From: Candidatus Gastranaerophilales bacterium | GTDB taxonomy: Bacteria > Cyanobacteriota > Vampirovibrionia > Gastranaerophilales > Gastranaerophilaceae | Reading direction: 5' to 3' | Assembly (NCBI GenBank): GCA_944323625.1 | Contig: CALUTD010000001.1 | Span: 62,001 to 126,000, forward strand | Length of the DNA stretch: 64,000 nucleotides | Shown here: positions 34,662 through 42,683 of the stretch, piece after piece | Layout of the letters: the number at the start of each line of letters is the position of its first letter | Numbering within the stretch: position 1 is the first letter of the stretch | Notes under the pieces: model-generated | Databases searched by the model: none | What the model saw: only the letters and a program-made list of their open reading frames with translations | What the model was told of the DNA's origin: nothing | Made by a program: the position numbers and the translations under genes

Positions 34662-35528
34662 CTATTTATTTATAGAAAAATAAATATCTTTTAATCTCTT
34701 TTTGCTAATGTGAGTATAAAGCTGTGTAGTTGAAACATCACTATGGCCCAAAAGTTCTTGAACAATTCTTAAATCGGCTCCATTTTCAAGTAAATGTGTT
34801 GCAAACGAATGCCTTATTGTATGAGGTGATATATCTTTATTTATGTTTTTGCCTATCGAATTTATAAATATATATACATCCTGCCTTGTCAACTTTTTAC
34901 CGTTGTCTTTTATAAAAAGATATTTAGTTTTTAAATTATATTTTTTTACAATATATTCACGTTCTTTTAAATATTTTTTTATTGCCCGGCATGCTTTGCC
35001 GCCTATAGGAATAATTCTCTCTTTTGACCCTTTTCCGATACATCTTACGTATTTTGAATTCAAGTCAACATTATTAATTTGTATATTTGATAATTCAGAT
35101 ACTCTTAATCCCGCTGCATACAGAAGCTCCAAAATTGCTTTATTAATAACCGACATGTTTTCATCTAAAAGCTCTGTTATTTCATTTATACTTAACACCT
35201 TGGGCAGTTTTTTCGGTAATTTAGGCTGTTCAATCGATAATGCGGGATTATGCTTAATATATTCATTAAGACTTAGCCATTTAAAAAATCCTTTAATAGA
35301 TGCTATTTCACGTGTGATACTCATAGGTGTATATTTTTTATCATATAAATTTTTTATATACATATTTAAGTGGATACGTTGGATTTGGTCAATATTTTCA
35401 ATTTGAAGTCCTGATAAAAAATCGGAGAAAGAGTATAAATCACTCCTATAGGCTAAAATGGTATTAACGGCAAGTCCCCGTTCAATTTCCAAATATTCAG
35501 AATAAAGTGCTATGTAATGAATTAACAT
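34662..35528 (-). CDS. xerC/xerD: Tyrosine recombinase XerC/XerD
   Basis: Resolves chromosome dimers at dif together with FtsK. 288 residues, normal length. N-terminal SAM-like DNA-binding part (YLEIERGLAVNTILAYRSDL) and C-terminal catalytic part with all residues present: Arg in AAGLRVSELSNI, Lys in GKGSKERIIPIG, His-x-x-Arg in PHTIRHSFATHLLENGAD, His in LLGHSDVSTTQLYTH, and the nucleophile Tyr of QLYTHISKKRL. Not linked to a mobile element here, so it is probably the housekeeping enzyme. The choice between XerC and XerD cannot be made by eye. Confidence 0.9.
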   Translation of the reverse strand: MLIHYIALYSEYLEIERGLAVNTILAYRSDLYSFSDFLSGLQIENIDQIQRIHLNMYIKNLYDKKYTPMSITREIASIKGFFKWLSLNEYIKHNPALSIEQPKLPKKLPKVLSINEITELLDENMSVINKAILELLYAAGLRVSELSNIQINNVDLNSKYVRCIGKGSKERIIPIGGKACRAIKKYLKEREYIVKKYNLKTKYLFIKDNGKKLTRQDVYIFINSIGKNINKDISPHTIRHSFATHLLENGADLRIVQELLGHSDVSTTQLYTHISKKRLKDIYFSINK

Positions 35529-35610
35529 AAGGAAATTTTAACATTTTTAACTTTATACTTCAATCGAATAAAAAATATACTTCCTATTTCACCATAAATT
35601 AAATAAAAAA

Positions 35611-38094
35611 TTAAATTTTTTCTATACCGGCAACAAGAGGATCTAATATTCTTCTTCCTACATTTTCAAATTCTATTTGGCAAAATAATATTTTATTACT
35701 GTAATTGGTAAAACCTTCAACAATTCCTTTTCCATGTTTTGGATGAAATACTCTGTCACCTACTTTAAATGGTATTTCAGATGGTGTAACTCCTTTTGGT
35801 TTATCAGTTTCATAGACCGTTATATTTTGACTGTTTTTCTGTTGAGTTTTTTGATTATTGATTGTTTGTTCTTCTTTTTTATAATCATTTTCTTCATCAA
35901 ACTCAGACAATATACTATTTTCTGCCGGTCCGGATACTGTTTCATTTTCTTCTGTGTTATCTGAATCAGAAGGTTCAACTTCATCCTTTGGTTCAGGTTC
36001 TTCTTTTTGAATTTGTTTTATTTCAGATTGTTTTGAATTTTGTTTCGCTTCTATACTTTCAACTATATCATCTATGAAAGTTGATTCCTGCTCTTCAGGC
36101 AATTCCTGTTTTATTTCCACAGAAGGCTCATGTTCATTATTTTTAGGCAGGGTAATAGAAGTTTCTTCTTTTTCTGATTCTGTTTCTGTTTCAATATTTT
36201 CAGAAATATTATCATTTAATTCTTCATTAACTATAGGGGCTTCTTCTGTATCCAAATCTCCTATATCAATAAAGTCACCTTCTTGCAATTGAATTGGTTC
36301 ATTAGTTTCCATTATTATATCATCTTGATTTTCTTCAATAATTTCATTTTCAGACGGTGTCTCTTCTATTAAAACTTCATCATCTTCAGAATCAGTAAAT
36401 AATTCATCAAAATCAGAATCATCTTCAATCGGAACAATTTCTGCAGTAGTTTCTGAATTATCAGAATTTATAATATCATCTTGTTCTTCATCGAAATCAA
36501 TACCAATATCATTTAACAAATCCTCCGTGTCTTTATTTTCTGTTTCCGGAGTAAATACATCATATTTCGTTTCTTGAAGCGCTTCAAGAGAATCATTAAC
36601 TATATCTTCATCTGATTTTTTAGAAGCTTCTGCTTCAGGTTTAACAATGTCATTATTTTTTAAATCATCAAGAAAATCCAAATCAGAATCAGTTAAATCA
36701 TCATCCGTAACAGAGTTATAAGGATTTAAATTTTCCGCTTCATTTTTTGATATTTCTTGTAAATCTTGATTATTTTCATCATTTATTTGAATATTTGAAG
36801 GAACTATTTTTTTTGATGTTGTCAGCATATCATCAACATCTTTTTTTATTTCATTTTGTATAACTTCATCATTAGTTAAAGCATTAAAAGCTTGCAATTC
36901 AATAATTAAAGGAATATATAAAGTTGATTCTCCATATATCATAAATTCATTTAAGTTTAATTTATTGGCAAGTACTCCATACTGTTCCTTTTCATGATGT
37001 TCATTCAACGTTTTACACAATATTCTGTTATTACAATACGATTTTAAAAGTTGAGAATTCTTATAACTGTATGATGTTGATATAACAGGAATAATATTTT
37101 GTGAATTATAAATATTATTTATTGTTTTTTTATCCATTGCAACATCATCTAAATCCATTATAAGATAATAATTTCCTCTTATTATGTAAGCAATAGTTTC
37201 AATAATGAACTTAAACCATTTGTATTCTATATCTGAAACATCTACTATAAGAATATTATTTTTTTCAAAATCAGTATTTAAAATATCAAATTGTTCTTTA
37301 TTTTCAGCAAAAATACTATCCTGAGCATACATCCACAGTTTATTCCTTAGCAGCATCAAACCTGATGACGGATTTTGTAAAAATTCATCATCTACCACAT
37401 TTTTAAACATTGTAAACGGAATAAATTTATCTTCTAATGTTTTCAGATATTCTCTTAATTCCAAAATAATACTTTGAATCAACGCTTTATCTTCTAAGGG
37501 GCAATCAGTTAAATCATTTTCATATATTGTGTTAAAAGCATTGATGTTAAGAGGAAGCTTAAAATTTTCAGCAATCTTAACTCTTGTCACATTGGTTAAA
37601 GATTTATAACTTCCGTCAAAATCAAGCAGTATAATTTTTTTGTTGAGTTCTTTAAGCTGCGACAAAAGGTTTTTAACAATAATAGCAGTAGAGTCTTTTC
37701 TATCCGAGAGAATGTAAAGTTTATCATCAACAAAATCTATCGGCGCTTTAACAACACAAGTCTGATGGTTTGCGAGGTTGCCGAAATATATATTTTCTTT
37801 TGTACTTTTAATAAGTTCAAGTATTTCCCCAGGGTTAATATATATTATTTTAGAATCTTTTGAAGGTATATATCCTGTATAAAATGAAAGATTTTCGTCT
37901 TTATCTATACTCAAAATTAGCTTTAATTCCGCAGTATTACTTACTGAATCAGAAATTGTTTCAATATTAATAATTTGTGTAATAAGTTTTTGATTAGAAT
38001 CTTCAATCAGTAAAAAATCAGACGGAAGCAAATGATTTTCGGCAGGATTATACAATATCTTTGCTATATCATTTTTCACTTCAAAAAGCTTCAT
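35611..38094 (-). CDS. Degenerate HerA/VirB4-like ATPase with acidic linker and UvrD-type Tudor tail
   Basis: About 827 residues. The first 400 look like an additional-strand P-loop ATPase of the HerA/VirB4 type (ILLDFDGSYKSL resembles the strand after Walker A; NYYLIMDLDDVAMD resembles Walker B), but the Walker A position reads LSDRKDSTAIIVKNLL with no GxGK(S/T). ATP binding is therefore doubtful. Residues 420-760 are a disordered chain extremely rich in Asp, Glu, Asn and Ser. The last 60 residues (FKVGDRVFHPKHGKGIVEGF) match the Tudor domain at the C-terminus of UvrD/PcrA helicases, which binds RNA polymerase. The ATG used follows TGAGGA; a TTG four codons earlier is less likely. Confidence 0.6.
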   Translation of the reverse strand: MKLFEVKNDIAKILYNPAENHLLPSDFLLIEDSNQKLITQIINIETISDSVSNTAELKLILSIDKDENLSFYTGYIPSKDSKIIYINPGEILELIKSTKENIYFGNLANHQTCVVKAPIDFVDDKLYILSDRKDSTAIIVKNLLSQLKELNKKIILLDFDGSYKSLTNVTRVKIAENFKLPLNINAFNTIYENDLTDCPLEDKALIQSIILELREYLKTLEDKFIPFTMFKNVVDDEFLQNPSSGLMLLRNKLWMYAQDSIFAENKEQFDILNTDFEKNNILIVDVSDIEYKWFKFIIETIAYIIRGNYYLIMDLDDVAMDKKTINNIYNSQNIIPVISTSYSYKNSQLLKSYCNNRILCKTLNEHHEKEQYGVLANKLNLNEFMIYGESTLYIPLIIELQAFNALTNDEVIQNEIKKDVDDMLTTSKKIVPSNIQINDENNQDLQEISKNEAENLNPYNSVTDDDLTDSDLDFLDDLKNNDIVKPEAEASKKSDEDIVNDSLEALQETKYDVFTPETENKDTEDLLNDIGIDFDEEQDDIINSDNSETTAEIVPIEDDSDFDELFTDSEDDEVLIEETPSENEIIEENQDDIIMETNEPIQLQEGDFIDIGDLDTEEAPIVNEELNDNISENIETETESEKEETSITLPKNNEHEPSVEIKQELPEEQESTFIDDIVESIEAKQNSKQSEIKQIQKEEPEPKDEVEPSDSDNTEENETVSGPAENSILSEFDEENDYKKEEQTINNQKTQQKNSQNITVYETDKPKGVTPSEIPFKVGDRVFHPKHGKGIVEGFTNYSNKILFCQIEFENVGRRILDPLVAGIEKI

Positions 38095-38219
38095 TCTTAT
38101 CCTCAAATTAATAGTATTTTAGAAACTAACCTCAATTATTATACATCATTAAAAATAATATACAAATCATACGCAAAAAGTATATTTGTGATAGTATTAC
38201 CAATAAAAAGGGGGCAAAG

Positions 38220-38891
38220 GTGAAGGGCATAATTTTTGATTTCAATGGGACATTATTTTTTGATTCTCATCTTCATTATGAAGCCTGGAGAATATATTCT
38301 AAAAAACTTAGAGGTTATGAGTTTACTGATGATGAAATGAGAGAAAAAATGTTCGGCAGAACAAATGCAGATATAATTGAGTATGCCATAGGTAAAAAAC
38401 CGTCAAAGGAACTTGTTGATAAGCTGGCGAAAGAAAAAGAGTCTATGTATAGGCAAATGTGTCTTAAAGACAAAAAGAATTTTGTTCTCTCACCGGGGGC
38501 TCAAGATTTTTTAGATTTCCTTAAAAAAAATAATATTCCAAGAACAATTGCAACAATGTCAGAATGGGATAACGTTGAATTTTATATAAAAGAGTTCAAT
38601 CTCTCAAATTGGTTTGATATTGATAAAATAGTATACTCAAATGGCAAAATTCCAGGCAAACCGGCACCCGATATATACAAAATAGCAGCACAAAATTTGG
38701 GACTTAATCCCGAAGACTGCATCGTTATTGAAGATGCAATTTCGGGGATTAATGCTGCAAAAGCGGCTAATATAGGTATGATTATTGCTATTGCATCTAT
38801 TGAAAGTGATTCTCTATATAAAAATCTTAATTGTGTAAATCAAATTATTCATAATTTTAATGAAATAGATAAAAAAATTTTTACAAAATAG
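38220..38891 (+). CDS. HAD-superfamily phosphatase (beta-phosphoglucomutase-like subgroup)
   Basis: 223 residues starting at GTG with AAGGGGGC 5 nt upstream. HAD motif I reads IIFDFNGTLF: the nucleophile Asp is present but the second Asp is Asn. Motif II is IATMSEWD, motif III lysine is in GKIPGKPAPDIY and motif IV is DCIVIEDAISGINAAKAA. The helical cap lies between residues 15 and 90. A sugar-phosphate or nucleotide-phosphate hydrolase is likely. The Asn may alter the general acid step. It is followed by a hairpin terminator about 110 nt downstream. Confidence 0.83.
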   Translation: MKGIIFDFNGTLFFDSHLHYEAWRIYSKKLRGYEFTDDEMREKMFGRTNADIIEYAIGKKPSKELVDKLAKEKESMYRQMCLKDKKNFVLSPGAQDFLDFLKKNNIPRTIATMSEWDNVEFYIKEFNLSNWFDIDKIVYSNGKIPGKPAPDIYKIAAQNLGLNPEDCIVIEDAISGINAAKAANIGMIIAIASIESDSLYKNLNCVNQIIHNFNEIDKKIFTK

Positions 38892-39002
38892 GCAATTTTT
38901 TTTAATAAAATGTTTTTATATATTTACGAGAGATAAGAGGAGGAGAGAACAGAAACTTAAAAACCTTAATTTGAAATAAAGAACGGTTTTTAACATTATT
39001 TT

Positions 39003-39033
39003 AAAAGACGGTTAATCAAATAGCCGTCTTTTC
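39003..39033 (+). terminator. Terminator upstream of G9 tract
   Basis: AAAAGACGG / CCGTCTTTT with a 12-nt loop. A weaker hairpin (AAAAACC...GGTTTTT, about 38961-38994) lies just before it. The two may end the HAD transcript or belong to a short RNA starting near 38930, where an unused AGGAGGAGAG occurs. Confidence 0.75.
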
Positions 39034-39038
39034 TGTAT

Positions 39039-39047
39039 GGGGGGGGG
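39039..39047 (+). repeat. Homopolymeric G9 tract
   Basis: Nine G beginning with the G of an ATG directly after a terminator, about 160 nt upstream of the acidic EF-hand protein. The following bases AAAAAATAATATATTAAG resemble, weakly, those after the prepilin-linked tracts. A 29-codon frame starts at that ATG but has no Shine-Dalgarno sequence. Confidence 0.9.
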
Positions 39048-39207
39048 AAAAAATAATATATTAAGTTATGTAACAACAATATTAAATCCTTTTATAGAGT
39101 GCATTTTAGCCAAACAAATTTATTAGAATACAAAAAAACACGACAATTTTTATACGAAAAAATTTTTTATTAATTTATAAGAAAGATAAGAGAGAGGAAA
39201 TATTAAA

Positions 39208-40890
39208 ATGGCAATGAACGGAGTTAATTCTTCACTTGAGTTATTACATTTAACAGAGTTTCCGGGAACGAAAGGAACCTCAAGCTTAAGAACAAACAAC
39301 AACGATGATGCAATATCATTTAATTTTAGTAATGTGAATGATTCAAGTAATATTGAAGATGTTGAATCAGACTACATGGAGTCTGCTAAAGCAATAGGAA
39401 AAGACGAAGAAGAAGTTGAAGAAACAGAAGAAGCAGAAGAAACAGAAGAAACAAAAGCAGCTTCAGGAACGCAAGCAACAAGCGGAACAAGCAGAACAAC
39501 AACAGAATCATCTGAAGAAATTCAAGAAGAAATAGACAAACTTGAAGAAGAAAAAGAAGCTAATGAAGAAAAAATGGAAAAAATAGAAGAAAAAATCGAA
39601 TCATTAGCTAAACAAGCCGAAGAAAATATACTTGCTGCCGCAAAAGCACAAGAAAGTGCTGTAAATGAGCACGAAGAAGAATCTCAAAAAATATTGGATG
39701 AAAATATTAATGCATATATAGCTGCCAATAAAGAAGGCGGTGAAGGAATGTCAAGAGATGAACTTCAACAAAATATAAAAGGTGCACTTCCAAATGCCCC
39801 TGAAGTAGCAGATGCATTAGCTGCAATGACAGCGGCAAGCGAACAAATCAATGAAATTGATTCCTACTTAGGCGAATTAAGTGATTTAATTGCAGATACA
39901 CAAAATATAGAAGATCAACTTAGTGTAAAACAAGAAGAATATGAAGCCGCAAAAGAAGCTGAATGTTGTGACCCGATAGGATTTACAGCCGGAGAAGGTG
40001 AAGACAAAGCACAATATGACTTTATAGTTGATGATGGCAGTTTTGATTCAACAAGCGACTTTTTGGGTGCTGAAAATCAATGGGCAGAAATGAGCGCATT
40101 AGATACAAACGGTGACCAAACTGTAGATATGGCAGAACTGAAAGCGGCAAATATAAAAGCTGTTAAAACAGATGCAGAAGGCAATCAATCTGTAATTGAT
40201 TTATCCGAAGAATTTGGAGAAGATTTCTCAATTGATTTATCTTCATACGTACAAGGCGGTTCTCATGCAGATGTTGATACATCTTCCGACTCTGATAACG
40301 ACGGAACAAAAGACCAATCATTATTAGGTACATTTAATGTTAATACAGGCGACGGAGAAGAAGTAAAAGGCTACAACACATTGGATGATACTGATTGGTT
40401 AAGCGAAAATTACGGAATTTCGGCAGATACAACTACAGCAGAAGCAGGTTCTGAATCTGCCTCAACTGCAGGAGAATTAAATCCTTTGGATTATTCACAA
40501 GACCTACAGCCGCATGTAAATTTCTTTAACGAATATACGGCAAAATCAGAATCATTAAAAGAATCTTTAATTGAAGCTGGCGAAGGTTTTGGAATAACAG
40601 CAGATAAAATGAATGAAATTAACCAGGCTACTCAAAGAGAAGCACAAGATAACGCAGATGATTTCTTCGCTTCATTAGAAAAAGATGAAAAAGCCGAAGA
40701 AGCGAAATCAGATGAAGAAGCAAAATCATCAGAAGAAACGGGAGATATTGAACAGAAGGGAGAGGAAACAACAACAAACGAATTATCAGCAACAGATAAT
40801 TCAACTACACAAGAAGGAGTATCAACTGCATCGGAAGAAAAGAGCGATGATTTATTAAAAGAAGAACTCCTTGTAGAAAGAGCTGCTTAA
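39208..40890 (+). CDS. Very acidic protein with EF-hand-like loop
   Basis: 560 residues, no signal peptide or membrane segment. Residues 60-100 are a Glu/Thr-rich run (EETEEAEETEETK). 105-260 form a long coiled coil. Near residue 300 a textbook EF-hand loop reads DTNGDQTVDMAE; a second Asp-rich stretch DTSSDSDNDGTKDQ follows near 350. The C-terminus is again Glu/Ser-rich. AGAGAGAGGAAAT precedes the ATG. Calcium binding is likely from the loop; the role is unknown. A strong terminator follows. Confidence 0.7.
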   Translation: MAMNGVNSSLELLHLTEFPGTKGTSSLRTNNNDDAISFNFSNVNDSSNIEDVESDYMESAKAIGKDEEEVEETEEAEETEETKAASGTQATSGTSRTTTESSEEIQEEIDKLEEEKEANEEKMEKIEEKIESLAKQAEENILAAAKAQESAVNEHEEESQKILDENINAYIAANKEGGEGMSRDELQQNIKGALPNAPEVADALAAMTAASEQINEIDSYLGELSDLIADTQNIEDQLSVKQEEYEAAKEAECCDPIGFTAGEGEDKAQYDFIVDDGSFDSTSDFLGAENQWAEMSALDTNGDQTVDMAELKAANIKAVKTDAEGNQSVIDLSEEFGEDFSIDLSSYVQGGSHADVDTSSDSDNDGTKDQSLLGTFNVNTGDGEEVKGYNTLDDTDWLSENYGISADTTTAEAGSESASTAGELNPLDYSQDLQPHVNFFNEYTAKSESLKESLIEAGEGFGITADKMNEINQATQREAQDNADDFFASLEKDEKAEEAKSDEEAKSSEETGDIEQKGEETTTNELSATDNSTTQEGVSTASEEKSDDLLKEELLVERAA

Positions 40891-40900
40891 ACAAATACAC

Positions 40901-40937
40901 AAAAAGACCCGGTATATAATCTATCCCGGGTCTTTTT
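40901..40937 (+). terminator. Terminator after the acidic EF-hand gene
   Basis: AAAAAGACCCGG / CCGGGTCTTTTT with a 12-14 nt loop and a T-rich tail. Confidence 0.88.
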
Positions 40938-40944
40938 GTAAATT

Positions 40945-41590
40945 ATAACTACCGGCTAATCTAGTAGTTTTTTTGTATCTACAAACTACTGTAGCCTGCT
41001 TTCTCTAAAGAAACTCCCTTTATTAATCCCCCCTATTATGTTACCTGTATATTTTAGATAATTCGGTAACAAAAATTGAATTTCTAATATTTTAAAAATA
41101 CATATTATAAATTAAATAAAAAAAATAAAATTTTCCGCTCGATATTTTTTTCCAATAATGCTAATTTCAACTTAAGGCTACGTAACTCACGGGCTAACGC
41201 CAGCTCAAACAGTACTCCGCCTTGTTATTGTTTCAATAAGCATTATTTGGGAAAAGAAATATAGGCTGTCAAATTTTATTCTTTTTATTTATTAAATTAA
41301 TGAAAAACTTCAAAAATAGTAAGTTCCTGAACCGGCATAGCCGGTTTCTAACTAGATTAACTTATTTTCAACATTACCCAACTTGTTTTCCTGCAAAACT
41401 GGCTTTAAATTAAATTAACTTACTTTTGACCTTAATCAACTACGCCAAGGCTTGTTTTCTGCACTTTCAGAATGGCAGTGAAATGATTTTTAATGTTAAA
41501 TAAAAACAATTTTTGTCATCGAATTACGTAACATATACACAAACACAACGCTAAAGATACCGGGAACTTACCTGCATAGTAATGTAGTTT
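40945..41590 (-). mobile_element. Decayed IS200-type element (ends kept, transposase lost)
   Basis: The left part (ACTACCGGCTAATCTAGTAG, then TGTATCTACAAACTACTGTA, GCCTGCTTTCTCTAAAGAAA) aligns with the border of the intact element at 30.09-30.17 kb. The right part (CGCTAAAGATACCGGGAACT, TACCTGCATAGTAATGTAGT) aligns with 30.77-30.81 kb. Hairpin arms have lost pairing. Between them about 530 nt show no TnpA-coding sequence and instead hold a dispersed repeat and an AT-rich filler. This also accounts for the gene-free stretch up to 41.63 kb. Confidence 0.6.
41335..41405 (-). repeat. Dispersed repeat, copy B (see 26.37 kb)
   Basis: On the minus strand it reads AAAACAAGTTGGGTAATGTT, AATAAGTTAATCTAGTTAGA, AACCGGCTATGCCGGTT. 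The last part forms an AACCGGC/GCCGGTT hairpin. Related to the 26.37-26.44 kb repeat. Confidence 0.6.
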
Positions 41591-41595
41591 ATTAT

Positions 41596-41625
41596 AAAAA
41601 AAATGACTTAATTAAGTCATTTTTT
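41596..41625. terminator. Palindromic bidirectional terminator
   Basis: Perfect palindrome AATGACTTA/TAAGTCATT inside A and T runs, just after the stop of the small acidic protein gene. Confidence 0.85.
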
Positions 41626-41632
41626 TACTTTA

Positions 41633-41836
41633 TTATCCTTCAAAATCTATATTTTCAAAATCTTCATATTCGTCAAATGAGAATTCGCTATTTTGTTCTT
41701 TGTAATCAAACAAATTAGTTTCTTCGTTATTAGAGCAGAAATCAACTTCTGAATAATCGAAATTATCATCGCTTTTATTTTCCGTTTTTTTAATCTCGCT
41801 AAGATTAAATCCTTGTATTGATGAAAAGAAACTCAT
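41633..41836 (-). CDS. Small acidic protein, unknown
   Basis: 67 residues, strongly acidic (FDYSEVDFCSNNEE, FSFDEYEDFENIDFE), no hydrophobic segment. AAAGAGGATACT precedes the ATG and a strong terminator follows, so it is probably real. It resembles in composition the acidic linkers of the large proteins at 36 and 48 kb. No family recognised. Confidence 0.6.
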   Translation of the reverse strand: MSFFSSIQGFNLSEIKKTENKSDDNFDYSEVDFCSNNEETNLFDYKEQNSEFSFDEYEDFENIDFEG

Positions 41837-41956
41837 AGTATCCTCTTTTTAACTCGTGTTATATATATAAAAAATTTTTCTCTTTAAGAATTGCCTCATT
41901 TTATTAAAAATGTAATAAAAACGGCTAAAACACCTTTAAATATTGACTTTTTAATG

Positions 41957-41984
41957 TTGCAAAACTTAACATATTATTTATATT
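41957..41984 (+). promoter_or_regulatory. Possible promoter of the phase-variable prepilin
   Basis: TTGCAA, 16-nt spacer, TATATT, about 60 nt before the SD-ATG at 42044. AT-rich surroundings offer other candidates. Confidence 0.4.
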
Positions 41985-42043
41985 GTAAAATTTCATTTAT
42001 ATTGGCAAAATAATAAAGCAAAGTATTAAAGATGAGGAACAAA

Positions 42044-42070
42044 ATGATACAAAATTACCCCCCCCCGTAG
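42044..42070 (+). CDS. Frame-blocked start of the prepilin gene (SD-ATG plus C9 tract)
   Basis: GAGGA lies 5 nt before this ATG. With the nine C present it reads MIQNYPPP and stops at TAG. With eight C it would read MIQNYPPRSEKTFLKEK and continue into the prepilin frame; with eleven C the same plus one proline. With ten C it stops at a TGA just before the prepilin. So only tract lengths of 8, 11 and so on open the gene. I list it as the 5' part of the downstream gene. Confidence 0.6.
   Translation: MIQNYPPP
42058..42066 (+). repeat. Homopolymeric C9 tract inside the prepilin 5' region
   Basis: Nine C between TTA and GTAGCG. The reverse complement reads CGCTAC-G9-TAATTTT, which matches the flanks of the 19.27-kb tract (CGCTAC-G11-TAAATT). 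The motif therefore lies in inverted orientation relative to its gene here. Confidence 0.95.
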
Positions 42071-42083
42071 CGAAAAAACGTTT

Positions 42084-42683
42084 TTGAAAGAAAAAACATT
42101 CACACTGGCAGAAGTTTTAATTACTCTTGTTATTATTGGTATTATTGCAGCTATAACCGTACCCGTTATTATGGAAAACCACAGAAAAATTGAAACAGCA
42201 GCAAGAGTTAAAAAATTTTACTCAAACATTTCCAATATGATTAATTTAATAAAAGTTGATAACGGTGTTGAATATTTAAGATATTATGGAGATACTGACT
42301 ATTTAACGAGCGAAAATATTTTAAAATATCATTCATATACGAAGATATTACCACACACCGGTAATAGTTTAGTACTTTTACTTAATGATGGCAGTAAGTT
42401 AACAACAGGCTTTTGGTCTACTATAGAATTTACAATTGATACAAACGGAGATAAAAAACCAAATAAATGCGGGTATGATATATTTTCAGTCAGTCTTGGA
42501 GAAAATAATTCCAGTAATCAAATAAGTTTTAATTGTTTCGGAAATACAAGGGAAGAAGTAATTGAGGCACTAAAAGAAGAAGCAAATTATACGGATAGTG
42601 CCTGCGGACAATCTGATTGCTATACAAAATTGTTAATGATGGACGGATGGGAATTTAAAGATGATTACCCCTGGAACTTATAA
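42084..42683 (+). CDS. Prepilin-like protein, probably phase-variable and currently OFF
   Basis: 199 residues from a TTG, with the family's FTLAEVLITLVIIGIIAAIT helix, NHRKIETAARVKKFYSN, aspartate loop IDTNGDKKPN and C-terminus DGWEFKDDYPWNL. The residue before the cleavage site is Thr (KEKT/F), not Gly. The TTG has no Shine-Dalgarno sequence; the well-placed SD-ATG is 40 nt upstream, out of frame by one base because of the C9 tract. The coding sequence itself is intact with conserved features, which argues against a dead pseudogene. Low-level expression from the TTG cannot be excluded. Confidence 0.8.
   Translation: MKEKTFTLAEVLITLVIIGIIAAITVPVIMENHRKIETAARVKKFYSNISNMINLIKVDNGVEYLRYYGDTDYLTSENILKYHSYTKILPHTGNSLVLLLNDGSKLTTGFWSTIEFTIDTNGDKKPNKCGYDIFSVSLGENNSSNQISFNCFGNTREEVIEALKEEANYTDSACGQSDCYTKLLMMDGWEFKDDYPWNL

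Noticed and set aside
39037-39126. 29-codon frame starting at the ATG of the G9 tract
   Set aside because: No Shine-Dalgarno sequence; the upstream region is the terminator stem. Not listed as a gene.
42084-42086. TTG as the normal start of the 42.1-kb prepilin
   Set aside because: Not favoured: no Shine-Dalgarno sequence precedes it, whereas a well-spaced SD-ATG lies 40 nt upstream. Kept only as a low-level alternative.
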